Shown here: piece after piece, positions 45,258 through 57,957 of the stretch | Position numbering within the stretch: position 1 is the stretch's first letter | How the letters are laid out: each line of letters starts with the position of its first letter | Origin: Forficula auricularia | Lineage: Eukaryota > Arthropoda > Insecta > Dermaptera > Forficulidae | Reading direction: 5' to 3' | Length of the DNA stretch: 64,000 nt | NCBI GenBank assembly: GCA_024734495.1 | Contig: JALMQS010000890.1 | Location: forward strand, 496,001 to 560,000 | The notes under the pieces: generated by a model | Told to the model about the DNA's origin: nothing | What the model saw: the letters and a program-made list of their open reading frames with translations, nothing else | Database searches by the model: none | Program-made: the position numbers and the translations under genes

Positions 45258-46555
45258 ATAACTTATAGCTAATTAGCTTTATAATTCTATTTAAAGGAAC
45301 TAGATTTTTCATTGATAAAAAAAGAATTTCTCTCGAAATTTTTGTGATTATTTTTTAAAAAATCAAACTGTGCTCATGTTATATATATATATAATATAAG
45401 TAAAATTACGATTTATGTAAATATTATTGTACTTATCTACTAGTACAAACAAGCAAAAGATGCACTCTTTGATTTTTTTACTAATGTTATCTCAGAAAAA
45501 AACTTTTAATATTTTAATATATATATTTATAAAAGTTAATGATAATTGAATTAATAATATAAATACAAGGTGAATTTTGTAACCGTATTAATGTCATGTC
45601 AAAATAAAAAAATTGCAATCTAATCATAAATTGCGATAAATAATTATAAAGAATAATTAAATGATATTTTTATATAATGATAGTAAATATATAGACATTT
45701 AGATGTATATTATTATATATCAATTTGTATATATATATGTAGAATGGGTACTTGATTTAGAATATATATATTAAGGAATTATTTAATATAATTTAGAAAA
45801 ATTATGCGAGCAAAGAATACAAAAAAGTTCTTTATAATAGTTATAAAAAAGTGAAAGATAATCCAATTAAAAAATACTAGTTCTGAAAGTATGACAATTA
45901 AAAATTCTCACTTTTTTGAATATCTCCTTTTTTATATAAAATAGATATTATAAAATATGATGTCTTTTCCTCCAAAAAGCACTAAAGGAATATTGCACTG
46001 AGAACATCTCAAATTGCGACATTTCGTACACTTCATAATTCAGAATCACTATAATAGAATAATATTCTTAACTGGATTAAAATTTAAAAAAAAAAAAAAT
46101 TACACTCTCCAAAAAACACGTATGGAATTTAATATATGATGGCATGATCTAATAATAAAAAATTAGTTGAAAGTATAAAATAATGATCACATTGAAAAGA
46201 TAAAAATCACTATTAGAGTCAATATTTTTTGATTTTCTTTTTAATGTTATTTCTTATAAATAAATAATAGTTGAAATAAAATGATACGAGTTAGGACGGA
46301 AAACAACATGGCGGGAGTATCTAATGCAGCCAAGTGAAAACGAGCGAAAAACAACTTTGCCGAAACGCCAATGAGCGCTGGCGTCACCAGTCGCTCTACA
46401 TTTTACCACGGAAAAATTTGATTTCAATCTCACTTTTCTTTATACATCGATTCTTAAACTGTGGTCAGCGGACTCCTCAACTTTTTTCCCCGTTTTCAAC
46501 TCGATATTGAATTGTTTTTTAATCTATATGAAATATTCTATTAGAAAAAATTGTT
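45258..46555. other. AT-rich intergenic sequence with a GC-richer patch
   Basis: 46295-46405 has higher GC (AACAACATGGCGGGAG, CGCTGGCGTCACCAGTCGC). AACATGGCGG matches a YY1/Pho-type binding word. TTCTTAAACTGTGGTCAGCG at 46448 resembles a hAT terminus. No gene is supported. Confidence 0.4.
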
Positions 46556-47012
46556 GTATCTAAAAAAAAACTAACCACCCAAAATAAGTGGGGGGGGGGT
46601 CAAAAAAATGAAAAAACTAGGCTCTTATACCAAACTCAACCATATTTTATATACATAATCCGTGGGCCCCCCAGAGGACTAAAAATGCAAAAACTAACCA
46701 CCCAAAATTCCAAAAAAATTAAAATATAGGTCTCTGAACCAAATTAAACCAAATTTTGTATACATAATCAGTTGGGCCCCAGAAAACTAAAAATTTCAAA
46801 ATCTTACTTTAGCAAAATGGGCGTGGGGATGAATTTCAGTTCTTGTACGAAAATCAATCAAATGTATACATAATCAGTGGGCCCCCAGAAGTCTAAAAAT
46901 GTAAAAACTAACACTCCCTACATGATTATAAATAATTTTAATAAATATTAAATACAAGTGAGGGTCCAGGGTTGTAGGGTAAAGTCAGTGGTGGCCATTT
47001 CAGAACGTGTCA
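46556..47012 (-). repeat. G-run minisatellite array and adjoining repeat
   Basis: Four units of about 110 bp, each reading AAAACTAACCACCCAAAA, a G run, TCAAAAA, ACCAAACTCAACC, TTTTGTATACATAATC and GTGGGCCCCCAGAAG. They end in the repeat also seen at 28140 (CATGATTATAAATAATTTTA). Confidence 0.75.
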
Positions 47013-47025
47013 GTTTATTAATCTT

Positions 47026-48002
47026 AGGCGGCCCTTCTTTTGCTAAGCAGGGAGCACGCCCCCTGGACCCCCAACCCGTCAAACCCCAGCCTCATACCCC
47101 CCAACCCCCCGAAACCCACCCAGCACCTCCCACCCCCTCACAATGGACCCCACCACCCCGCACCCCAGCCCCCGCACCACCCACTACGCCTCTGGATCCT
47201 CACCTGGAACCACCTGCACCACCCTCCCACTTCCACCATCTCCCAGACCCCACCCTCCCCACTAAGCCTCTGGATCCTCACCTGAACCCTCATTCCCCAC
47301 CCCCGTGCCCTCCACCCCGACCCACACCACCACCCCGCACCACCCCACTCCGCCCTGCACCCCCGGACCCCACCCCCGGTGCCCTCCAGCCCCCGCACCC
47401 AGTTTTATTCATTTTTTCAGATTATGTATACAAAATTTGGTTAAGTTGGCTCTAAGGGTAAGAATTTTAATTTTTTGATCCCCCTCCCATTTTGGGTGGT
47501 TAGTTTTTGCATTTCTAGCCTTCTAGTGACCCACAGATTATGGTATACAAAATTTGGTTGAGTTTGGTCAAAGAGCAAGAATTTTCATATTTTTGACTCC
47601 CCCCCCCCCCTTTTAAGGTTGGTTTTTGGGGGAATTTTTTAAACAAAAGTTGTCAGAAATCACATTGTTAAGGAGTTATTTGATAATTTTCATTCGTTCG
47701 CCCCCCCCACCCCACCCAAACCCCTTTTGGGGTCAAAATATCAAAACGTTATATAGGCATAAACGTAACGTTAGAAGACATATGATCCAAATATGAAATT
47801 TCATAATAATCCCTTCAGCCGTTTTTACGTGAATCGTGAGCAACTTTTCGTGGAAACCACGGAAACATACAGACAGACAGACAGACAGACATGAATTTTG
47901 TTGAGGGTGTTTTCGTTCATAACTTTGCTTGAAACGTGTGCAACTAAAATTTGGCGTGATTTGGACCAATTTTTAGACAAAACCTTAATTTTATATATAT
48001 GA
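47026..48002 (-). mobile_element. Helitron, minus strand, 3' end truncated
   Basis: Read on the minus strand it begins near 48002 with TCATATATATAAAATTAAGG, then TTGGTCCAAATCACGCC and a CTGT repeat, and ends with a CG-rich block and GGGCCGCC at 47026. The Helitron at 60514-61444 has the same order: TCTATATATTTATATAAAAT, TTGGTCCAAATCACGCC, CTGTCTGTCTGTC, G-run minisatellite, GC-rich tract, hairpin. Here the second hairpin arm and CTAG end are missing. A C-rich stretch at 47050-47400 translates as proline-rich peptides but is a simple-sequence artefact. Confidence 0.7.
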
Positions 48003-48150
48003 AATATTCTATTAGAAAAAATTATTTTATCTTTTGGAAATAACTTTGATTTTTCTAAAAAATTCTAATCATTGATGATAAGAGGAGAACCATCGGGATA
48101 GGGCTGAAAAAGTAAATTTTTTCCCCTCTTCCAACTAGATATTGAATTAT

Positions 48151-49106
48151 TACTTTACTATACAGAGTATGGTCAATTATTTCAATCGTTCATGAAAATA
48201 GTGGTTTTTTGCTTGTTTTTTTCGAAATATCTCAAATACGGCTGAAACTATTTTGAATAAAATAAACTGCAACGGATCGTTGCTAAACTTTATCCAAAGT
48301 CATTTGAAATATCAATATTTTTATTCCTTTATTATTAATCATATATCATAGCTGGAGGGGTGAACCGCGATTGGAATTAGGTGTACACCGTCTTTGGAAT
48401 TATTTGGAATTACTTTGGAATTCATTAGATAATCTATTGTCATCTATTGTCTTCTACTTTGAAATGAAAGTGGAAGGAGTACAGATTTTAGGTCGCGGTT
48501 CACCCCTCGTCATAGCCTATTTGCGGTCCATGTTTAAAATAAAATAAAGAATTTAAAAAGTACTTTCTTACTCTAGAGTAAAGTACTTTAAAATATAATT
48601 TTACTAAGAACATTATTTAACCTTTTTGTGGTCCCCAAGGTACTTAATTAATATATTAAATTTCATGAAAATTGGTTAAGTCATTTTCAAGTTATTTAGA
48701 AAAACTAAAAAAGTCCTAAAATAAAGTACTAATGTTTGCGGGCCGATATGTACCAAAAACTAATCAGCGCTTCATTTTTTTAAAATAATGGTAAGTTTTC
48801 AATTTCATTTCAATCGGTTCAACGAAGCGGAAAAAATCGTGTACGAAATAACGATAACATACAGAAATACATCCATCCGCACGCACTTCCTGAAAAAATC
48901 GCATTTTTTGGCCTCTAGACGAGACCCCATGTAATTTTTGGCAAAACCGTCAAGTGATAAAATTCAACCTAATTGAATACTACAATTTGTGACTTTAATT
49001 GAGACCATGGGTTCCGTAGTCTTTACCTGAGGAGCCTTTGAAGTCGCTCTTTCCTCGAGACCGATTACAATACATTACCCATGCTTCGAATTGAATAAAG
49101 TAAAAA
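48151..49106. mobile_element. Element with TTTACTTTACYATAC ends (copy 2), carrying a MITE
   Basis: The left end TACTTTACTATACAGAGTATG is mirrored by the right end CATGCTTCGAATTG plus AATAAAGTAAAAA. Internal AATATCTCAAATACGGCTGAA and CTCGTTCCTGAAA-type blocks match the 36752 copy. The GAGGGGTG MITE at 48355-48508 is nested inside. No transposase. Confidence 0.6.
48355..48508. mobile_element. MITE with GAGGGGTG ends (copy 3)
   Basis: 154 bp, from GAGGGGTGAACCGCGATTGG to TCGCGGTTCACCCCTC, with long matching arms. TCATAGC occurs on both sides and may be the remains of the target duplication. Confidence 0.8.
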
Positions 49107-49339
49107 TTAAGCTAAACCATAGCATTTCACTCTACAAAATGCTTTAATAAGTGAACATCGAAAAAAAAATATTTTCGAGATAATAATTGTTTTGTCAAAA
49201 TGTCTGTTCGCCTGTTAGACTGTGCGTTACCAAATTATTGTGGACGAGCTAGCTCAAAAATTAGTGTGTACATATATCAAAACCAAATTTTACACGTAGT
49301 TTTGGTGCCTTGAGATTAAGAGCTGATTAGATTTTGGTG

Positions 49340-50080
49340 CATATCGACCCAAAATTAAGGGAGTTGGAGGTGGGGTTAAAAATAAAAAATTTAGGCCATT
49401 TGAGCAAACTCAACCAAATTTTGTATACATAATCAGTGGAGCCCCAGAAGTCTAAAAATGCAAAAACTAACCGCCCAAAATGGGGGGGGGTTGTAGGGTC
49501 AGAAAATGAAAATCTAGGACCTTGTACCAAACTCAACCAAATTTTCTATACATAATCAGTAGGACCCTAGAAGACTAAAACTGAAAAAACTAACCACCCA
49601 AAATTTGGGATGGGGGGTCAATAAATTAAAAACTAGACCCTTGTATCAAACTAAACCAAATTTTGTATACATAATCAGTGGACCCCCAGAAGTCGAAAAA
49701 TGCAAAAACTAACCGCCCAAAATGTGGGGGGGGGTGTAGGATCAGAAAATGAAAATCTAGGCCGTTGTACCAAACTCAACCAAAATGTCTATACATAATC
49801 AGTGGGAACCCAGAAGACTAAAAATAAAAAAAACTAACCACCCAAAATCTGGAAGAAGGGGGTCAAAAAATTAAAAAACTAGACCCTTGTATCAAACTAA
49901 ACCAAATTTTGTATACATAATCCGTCGACCCACAGAAGTCTAAAAATGCAAAAAACTAACCCCACCCCCTACATGATTATAAATAATTTTATTTTTATTA
50001 AATATTAGATATAAGTGAGGGACCAGGGTGTATAGTAAAGCCAAGTGGATGGCCACATAAGAACGTGTCAGTTTATTTTT
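49340..50080 (-). repeat. Long G-run minisatellite array
   Basis: Five to six units of about 110 bp with the same word order as 46556-47012 and G runs of different length, ending in the CATGATTATAAATAATTTTA repeat. The unit CAAATTTTGTATACATAATC is nearly constant, while G tracts vary. Confidence 0.8.
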
Positions 50081-50698
50081 AATCTATATTGGAATACTCC
50101 ATTAGAAAAAAAGTATTTTATCTTTGGAAAATCGCTTTGGTTTTTCTTAAAAATTCTAATTATTGATGATAATGGGGGACCCTTTGATGTTTTTCCCCAT
50201 CTGCATAGGGTTGAAAAATTAAATTTTTTCCCTTTTTTCAACTCGATATTGAATTATTTTTAATCTATATGAAATACTCTATTAGAAAAAATTTATTTTT
50301 ATTATTATTATTTTCTGTGATTTTTATATAATTTTTGTGATGTATTTTTATTTTTTTATATTTATATCAAGAGTGGGTCCTCGGACTAGAATAAATTTAA
50401 GAATCCCTGTGCTTGATTGTTTTATTACTTTATTCAATGCGAATGTAAATTATAGCGCTTGTCCGAAAACGAAATTGAATTTGAAATATTTTTTTCATTT
50501 AGAGCTTTTTAAGTAGATAATTAATTTTTTTAGCAACTATAAATAAATATTTAATTATAAAATATAAATAAATAACTGTACTAATTAAAATCCTCAAAAT
50601 GTAGTCTGATTTTGAACTTGATTTTTGACGTTGGTTCGCCTTTATTTAGGCAACCCATTGCGCCCAGAAGAATGAAAGCTGCGTAAGAGCTAGGCGAG
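50081..50698. other. Non-coding with a transposon end
   Basis: GTGGGTCCTCGGACTAGAAT and TTAAGAATCCCTG near 50372-50405 look like a hAT-type right end. Otherwise AT-rich. Confidence 0.4.
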
Positions 50699-50830
50699 TT
50701 TTTTTTTTTTTTTTTTTTTTAATGATATTGATGTGAGAAGGAGATACACCAGAAGGTCCATCCCCTAAAGGCTGTTTATGGGCTGGCCCCTCAATCGTGA
50801 AAAGAACAGAGTAGAAGGAAAAAGAAGCCG
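50699..50830 (-). mobile_element. 3' end of a CR1-like element
   Basis: Minus-strand poly(A) tail (T22 at 50699-50720), then a block similar to 6095-6185 (AATGATATTGATGTGAGAAG / AATGCAATCGAATGCAAGAA; ACACCAG; CCATCCCCTAAAGG / GCAGCCCCTATGG). 5'-truncated, non-coding. Confidence 0.6.
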
Positions 50831-51335
50831 AGGATCACGAGCCAATCTCAGAAACTTAGATACAATTCAATATCCAATTTCACTAAGGTTTTGAGGCTTC
50901 GAGCAGTGGTAAATTCTCACGCGCGATAAATTAGGTTAAATTTATCTACCATTAATTTATGGAATCCTCCATAGCTTATGGCATGGAAGTTATCAAAAGT
51001 ATGTATATGAAGGGATAATTTTTTACATAAGCTTTTAAATGAGGTAAAGAAAAAGAAAAGGTAGAGTTTATCATTTTAAACATTCGAGTTTTCTATATTT
51101 GCTGCGTTATTTCCATTTTATTAATGTGATTTTGCTTTTTTTTACTTTATTCAATACGTGACACATAATAATAAAATAGGTAAATAAATGTTTTATTTTT
51201 TGCCTTAAAAATATGTTTTATATTGCTCCGCGATTCTTCCCTTTTCATCGTCTTCTTGGAATTGTTTGCAAGGATTTGTTATAATTTCGCGGACCCCCGC
51301 TAATGTCTAGGCGGACCCCAGTTTAAGAACATATG
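50831..51335. other. AT-rich intergenic sequence
   Basis: No gene. GCGGACCCCAGTTTAAGAAC at about 51311-51330 resembles the right end of a hAT-type element; a similar inverse word is at 46448. Confidence 0.4.
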
Positions 51336-51343
51336 GGCTAGAA

Positions 51344-51764
51344 CAGCGGTCGGGGAACCGGGGTAAATTACCCCAAATGGGGCTAACAATGAAACTATCG
51401 GGGGTAATAACCTTTGCGAATAAGAATTTTCTACTTTATTAAACGTGAAAACGAAGAACAGAAATCGGCTGAATGCCGAGGACTGTATTCAAATTGCGCT
51501 CACGTCAAAAAGTCCTAATTTTGAAGTCATTTTAGCGAAAATGAAACAACATCATTTTTCTAAAACGTAAAAGCGTTTGAATTATGTTAATGTTTACAAT
51601 TTTTATTTACTTGCAGATAGTTTTCATGTAAATTCCAATTAATTTAATAAATAATAAATAATGGTACATTTACCTTGCTTTTTTTGCTTTTCAAAATGTA
51701 GGGGTAACAGCGACCTACGCAAAAATATTTTGGGGTAATGACTAAAAAAGTTCCCCGACCTCTG
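51344..51764. mobile_element. Non-autonomous hAT element with GGCTAGAA duplication
   Basis: 421 bp. The terminal inverted repeats are CAGCGGTCGGGGAAC (left) and GTTCCCCGACCTCTG (right), one mismatch. It is flanked by the exact 8-bp repeat GGCTAGAA at 51336-51343 and 51765-51772. CAGNGGT ends and an 8-bp duplication define hAT. There is no transposase. Confidence 0.9.
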
Positions 51765-51772
51765 GGCTAGAA

Positions 51773-52420
51773 GGATGGCGGGGGCGCTCGAAAATGGTTC
51801 CTTAGCCAAATTATTACTTTTTTCTTAATGTTCTAAATATTGAGGTAGTTAAAATTGTTATAATCAATATCCTATCGTGTAAATAAATTAAGTTAATTAT
51901 TTTACATAATATTTTAATGTTTTCTTATAAAATTTTTATACAAACGATTATTTGATAGATATGCTGGCGTTCGAAAATGCTACGTTCAGAAAGAAATGCA
52001 CCCTTTCAGTAGAACAATAGTCAGATCATTTATTCTAACCACCAAAAAGTCTCAACATCAACAATAATACCACTAACAACAACGAAATTGTTTATTTATT
52101 TACTTACAGATTTACTTATAACTTTACTTACAACTACGACTATACCAACAACACACAACGACAATACTATCAACAACAACAAAATTGTTTAAATGGGTAA
52201 TTGAATAGTCTCGATTGATAGATCGTTTCTTAAGTGTGAGACTATTTAAAAACAAAATGATAGGGAATTTTGATAGTAAGTTTAAATAAATAAAATATTA
52301 TTGATTAAAATATGTAGGCTATTCACCTTTTGGATTCTTTAGATGAAGAAGTAAACTGTTCAATTTTTGTCCAGTATTAAATTTATGTCGATGGATTAAG
52401 TGGTCTCACCGAACACCAAA
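51773..52420. other. Intergenic, CAACAA-type simple repeats
   Basis: 52040-52190 is rich in ACAACAACAAT words. No gene. Confidence 0.4.
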
Positions 52421-52535
52421 ACTTTTCAAAACCCTGAAGGAGGGAATAGCCTCGGAAACGTCAGTTTTATGAATAAAAAGATAGTGTAAATTATCTTCTT
52501 CTTTTTTTGGACTGCCTCATCGATATCCACTTAAT
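52421..52535 (+). repeat. Penelope-like 3'-end repeat (copy 2)
   Basis: Matches 43923-44039 (AATAGCCTCGGAAACGTCAG, GGACTGCCTCATCGATATCC). The hammerhead-like core is damaged: CTGAAGGAGG lacks bases present in copy 1. Confidence 0.55.
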
Positions 52536-52727
52536 AAGTAGTAACCTTTAAAAGAATTAAATTATAATTAATAAATTAATTTTATCATATACCAAAAACT
52601 ACTACTTCAAGTCTAAAATATTTCACCACTAATGAAGCTGAGATGAAATTTTTACAAAATAATTACACTTATAAGAAGATAATGAAAAAAAAGATGAGTA
52701 AAGAGTACCTATATTTTATAGAAACAT

Positions 52728-52960
52728 AAGGCCGCTGCACACGAGGCTTGTTTTAATAATTTTTTGTCTGCTTGCTCCCATTCAAAAAGCCAGAACCAAG
52801 CCGAGAAAATAGATCATGTTCTATCTTTTAAATCAAGCAAGTAGCCAGAAAGGACAGCCAGCAGTGACGTCATTTCGATCCGGGCAGGCCTCCAAATCGC
52901 AAACAGAGTGCTCCCATCTCAAAAACAGGTAGAGAAAAAAGCCTCGTGTGCAGCGGGCTT
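52728..52960. mobile_element. MITE with GCTGCACACGAGGCTT ends
   Basis: AAGGCCGCTGCACACGAGGC (left) and GCCTCGTGTGCAGCGGGCTT (right) form long terminal inverted repeats around about 190 bp. The target duplication may be only TA or a 3-bp word, so the superfamily is open. Confidence 0.7.
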
Positions 52961-53788
52961 TAGAGGGAGCTGTGTAGTCACCTCCAACAAGCCAGGGATG
53001 AAAATCAAGATCATCTAATTATTTTGCCGCGTTAAATTAGGGAATGTATTAATACTAGTATTAGTATTATTTTTTTATAATTAAATTTGTTCTTTAATTC
53101 ACCTTATTTTTTATTTTAATGAAATGCTGATTGTTTCTTAAACAAACGTAAATAAACTATGAAGAATTAGGTACAGTGAATTTTTCCTTCTGGGTGGTAG
53201 AATTTTTTAGACAGGAAGTGTAAATACTGTAAAAACATTACTCTCGTCGTCTTTCGACAAGATCGCAGGCCGGTGTTGTAGAGTGGAAGTTTCAATAGAA
53301 TCTTCTTGATGTTCGCCATTGGATAGGATTCAAGAAAAGACATACCAAAGAAGGCAATGTAGATAACTTACAAATCTCAAAAATAAAAACATATTAGTAG
53401 GAACTTTCACTTACTGCATACTCAATTAGCCAACGAGCATGTAGTAAATGAAAGTACCTGTGCTACAAAGTGCGTTACTTTATTTCTAATAAGTATAATA
53501 TACTCTACACTGTTAAAGAATTTCTTATATAATTTTACTATAAAAAATGGGAAGTCCGGCCTCAAAACTTTTTAGTAATACCAGTATTGTAATCTTACGT
53601 GTCTTTTACTAATGTATATCTAATTAATACAAGAAAAAAGTAGAAGTCACAATATATTTTTGTATTTTTGCAATGAGTTAATCTGATTTTACCAATATAA
53701 TATATTTTTTTTTTATCTTGTAAATTTCCAAACTCTTTGTATTGCTTATTCTCATAGTAAATTTAAAATTTTTTTCAGCAGTGTAGCT

Positions 53789-54478
53789 CAGTGTTTCCCA
53801 ACGTGGGGCCCATGCTCTACAGGGGGCAATACAAAAGTAAGCTCGGGCAGATAAATTTAAAAATCTACATAAATAGTTACCCATATTTGAAAAAATATAT
53901 ATTAACAAAATTTGATAATAAGTTGCTTCAGCAATATATAATATACAGTTAAATGTTTGTAGAATACAAAATATTGATCAACAAAATTTTGTTTTTGTAA
54001 TTATATTTATATAAAAAATCATTCATTTTTAGAATATTAAGCTGACGTGTTCTGATGTGGCCATCCACTGGACTTTACCATAAAACCTGGCCCCTCTCTT
54101 ATATTTAATTTTTAATAAAATTATTTATAATCATGTGAGGGGAGGGGGTTGGTTGTTGCATTTTTGGAGCTCCTGTGGGCCCACTGATTATGTATACAAA
54201 ATTTGGTTGAGTTTGGTACAAGAGCCTATATTTCTATTTTTTGACCATACACCCCCCTCCCCCCATGTTCGGGCGGTTAGTTTTGCCATTTTTAGATTAC
54301 TGAGGGGCCCACTGATTATGTATACAAAATTTGGTTGAGTTTGGTACAAGAGCCTAGATTTTCATTTTTTTGATCCACCTGTATGGTAAAGTAAAAAAAT
54401 TATGTTTATACACAGGGAGCACGAGAATTTTAGAAAGGGTTAGATGGGACATAGCACAAAAAAGGTTAGGAAACACTG
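53789..54478. mobile_element. hAT-like element containing a nested repeat
   Basis: The left end CAGTGTTTCCCAACGTGGGG and the right end GGTTAGGAAACACTG are inverted repeats typical of hAT. The block 54036-54400 inside is the CCCACTGATTATGTATAC repeat with two minisatellite units. The flanking 8-mers do not match exactly. Confidence 0.6.
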
Positions 54479-57405
54479 CTGCGTCTAGCTAAATAAATGC
54501 GCTCATGATAAAAATATGTACTCACTATATTATAAAGAAAATAAATGTGTGAGTTGGATGAGAGGGTTTCAAAACAGGAACATCATGAAAGAAAAGAGAA
54601 TGGTATAAAATAAAAAATGATTATTTATATTAAAGATTTATCAATTATCAAATAAGAATGCCTACCGTAGATCGATTCAAGAAAGACCTTGAAGAAGAGA
54701 AGCCTCAGCCCCCACAAACCCACCATACTTCCTTCATCTAAAATATTAAAAGAAATAAATTCAAATACTATTGCCTTATTCAGATTTAAAATAGTAAATA
54801 AAATGGGCATTGACTAAATACTAACCGAAGAGTCCACTTGTTTGCGCCCTGATGGCTTCATGTTCTAACCTAACCTACACCTGAATCTAAAATGAGCTCA
54901 GATGTGCCAACTACGATATCTCGTCTTTGCATTCTTCAAGCTGGTCTTCTTTCTTGAGACGAACACGAACGCGTAGAAACAACACATGGTTAGCCTCAGT
55001 ATGGCCTAGTTGAAATGGATTAATCACGGATTTAAGACTCAAAGAAAACGTGAACAATCGGACCAAATGAGAAAACGCGCCCAAATCCGATAGTTTAGTA
55101 GAAAGAAGAGGAAAACACATCACTCATACAAGTTACCTAAGATAAGAATCATTTAAAAGATTTCTTATCTACCAAATTCAAATCTCTCCTCCCACCTACA
55201 CACTCCACCTAATTTCGAAACGAATTAAGAAGAGGAGAGTTCGAATTGGTTAAAATTAGGATGGGAAACCTACTAGTACATCATAGTATATCCGATCATC
55301 ATTGAAGTACAGCGTAAGATTCAAGGATTAATGTGCCCCTGCTGAAAAAAGAAACCCTATCGAGCGAACATAGCTAGCCCTACGGCACACTTTTCCAAGC
55401 GTCTCACCTGTACAGATCAAGAGGCATATGTCCTGTACATTCAGGTTTCCAGGAAAGACTTCAGTAATGGTCTTTCGAAAAATTACACATTCATTCAGAT
55501 AGAGGATTAAACCGATCTCTCAAGTATTGGTTGCATAGACAGCTGAGCCCTCTCGATGGCTGGAAAGTAAAAATATGCCTACCTATGTCCGGGCACCCCA
55601 AAAACCCGGCACATTCGCGTACCTATGGGGTTCTAAGACAACACCCTATGCCAGACTGAATATCTGAGTAGTTCATTGTCATTGCAACCGATACTTAAGT
55701 AAATCAGAAAATCCATAATTAAAAACTAAAAGGCCTAAACCCCACTTATAATTATATCGTTGGCGAAGGCGCAGATATATATTGTTAAAAAATCGCCCCC
55801 TAAAATCTAATTCCTCACCTAGGAGGAAATATATTCGTAGGATTATTAGTATTATTAACTGAACCTAACTATGGTATAAAGGTATATTTGTGGTTGGTTA
55901 CTCTGTTTAATAAATGTATGTGTCTGTTGTACCTGAAAATAAAACACATAAAGACATTGCACACCAAAGAGAAAGAAAGAAAGATAGAAAGAAATCCCGT
56001 CCCTTAGTAGGTATTAGAGTAGTATTTTCTCTATACCTATTGGACACATACATCACTAAACATCGATAGACCAAACACACACCTTTCTATTCTATTCATT
56101 CCTAATTTCTAAACAGTGAAAACCTTTTTGAAGCCTTCTTGATTATCATTTGGATAATCAAAAAGCGATGTCCCTCGGTGGTCGGGTAAGAATGGATGAT
56201 GGACAGGGGGTTACCTAAATAAAGAGAGAGAATATCCTAACACGATCCGAGAAGACACGAGATCGGGTTTTACTTACAGATTTACACTAATCTAAACCAC
56301 CCATCAACATCATCCATTACTCTGCTTTCCAAATCCTTCCTTCCATCCTTCCTGTCTTTTAAGGTAGGCCCGCTTGCATGCATGGGCTGCATGGGTATGC
56401 GATTGGTAATCGAGGTGGTTAAGGGTCACTGAAAATACTATTCTACTAAATTAACTAATTTGTATTTTACCAAAATAATAATAATAATTCTTTATTTAAA
56501 TTTTGTAAAAACTTATTTGAAATTTAAAATTTAATTAATACTATGAATGGAAAAAATTGAATTTAAAATAAAAAAAAATGGATACATTTCTTTAATTAAA
56601 ATAAAAATTAGATGTAATTTATTTTTAATGAATTTATTGAAATTTTTGAATATTACTATTTTCTAAATACTACATGAGGGATTATGATGAAAACCTGTGT
56701 CTGAAAGAGAAAAGAAAAAGAAAAAGCATCCTATATTCTAAGGCATTCTAATGCCCTTCAATGATTCAATGATGTAAGTAGATCTGTTATCTATTTCTAG
56801 TAAATTGAAAATTTTTAAATAAGTGTAAGATGTCACTAGATCGACCTAAAGAAAACTAATTGAATTGATTCTGCGCCCCGCATTAATGACATACCATTCA
56901 TTGTAATATGGAGTGATCCAATTTGGCTGTCGGATGCTCAGGCGGGATAGTTGCAACGTCCAATTACTAGTATATACATCAATCGTTCTAAACGGATGAG
57001 GCTGATTAGGGACGAAACAGTTCTTCAGAAATGATCATTATCCAGAGCCAGACACACGTAAATCTATAAAAACCAAAAGAATAATAATAGTACCTATTTT
57101 ATTGTAAAACAAAAAAATTATATTATATAATACCTAATTAAATACCTAACTAATTAAATAAAAAAAATGTTTTGTAGGTTTAAACCAATAAAACTAAAAA
57201 TTCAATTATTAAAAATTAAAAATATTTTTATTTACCATCCAAAATAATTTGCTACGATAAAAAATTGTAAATTTACATATATGTTTACAATATAAATAGA
57301 TAGCAAATTTACAAAATTGCAAATAGTAAAAAAAGTATATTGTACTGGTAAAATCTCATTTACTCATTAGAAAAATACAAAAAAAAATAGTAACTTTACT
57401 TTTGT
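54479..57405. other. Non-coding sequence, partly GC-richer
   Basis: 54810-55140 and 55280-55720 are less AT-rich than their surroundings and look unique within the window, but have no long ORF or splice pattern. An AGAAAGAAAGAAAGATAG microsatellite is at about 55970. Confidence 0.4.
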
Positions 57406-57957
57406 CTTGTATTAATTAGATACGTATTAGTATAAAATATGTTTTAAGATTACAATACTGGTATGTAATATTACCAAAAAGCTTTGAGGCCGGACCTCCA
57501 ACTTTTTATAGTAAAATTATGAAAGAAATTTTTAACAGTGCACTTACTAATTCGAAACAAATATAAATTAATCAAATTTTCTATTAACATTAAATAGATA
57601 CAAATAATTAATCAAAAAGGGTGTCCTTGGTAGGGATAAATACATAGGGACCCTCCCTCTCTCTGGGCCTTCCCTTTATTTTCTACTGAAACATGATTGA
57701 AACATAACAATTAAATTTAATTATCGAAACTTCATATTTAGTTGTTTTAAATTGAGCTTAAGCTCTAAAAATATGTGATGGTGTCAAAGAAAAGGGCCCT
57801 TATCTTCACCTTTTCAAAATCGAGATAATGGCATCTCCTGTTTCTATAGAAACAACTGAACAAATGACTTTTTGTCCGGACCAAACATTCCATCCGAATC
57901 GAATAGAACAGCATAGCAAATTATTAATAAAATAAGATAATAAAAAATAATCCAATG

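Larger units (their letters stand above)
53508..57540. mobile_element. Possible 4-kb DNA element with 130-bp inverted termini
   Basis: 53508-53633 starts CACTGTTAAAGAATTTC and includes AGTCCGGCCTCAAAACTTTT and CAGTATTGTAATCTTA. 57406-57540 carries the same sequence inverted, ending GAAATTTTTAACAGTG. The arms could be the two ends of one element or two solo copies. No target duplication is apparent. The interior has a nested hAT-like element and otherwise no transposase ORF. Confidence 0.45.

Noticed and set aside
46958..47455. 165-residue proline-rich open frame (and overlapping frames)
   Set aside because: It is a C-rich tandem tract of a Helitron; several frames are open at once and composition is simple. 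The inverse tract at 61.1-61.4 kb behaves the same.
54650..54742. Short plus-strand peptide MPTVDRFKKDLEEEKPQPP
   Set aside because: Only 28 codons, no splice or conservation evidence.
55730..55800. Minus-strand ICAFANDIII, resembling an RT FADD motif
   Set aside because: Surrounding frame has stops and no other RT motif; could be chance.
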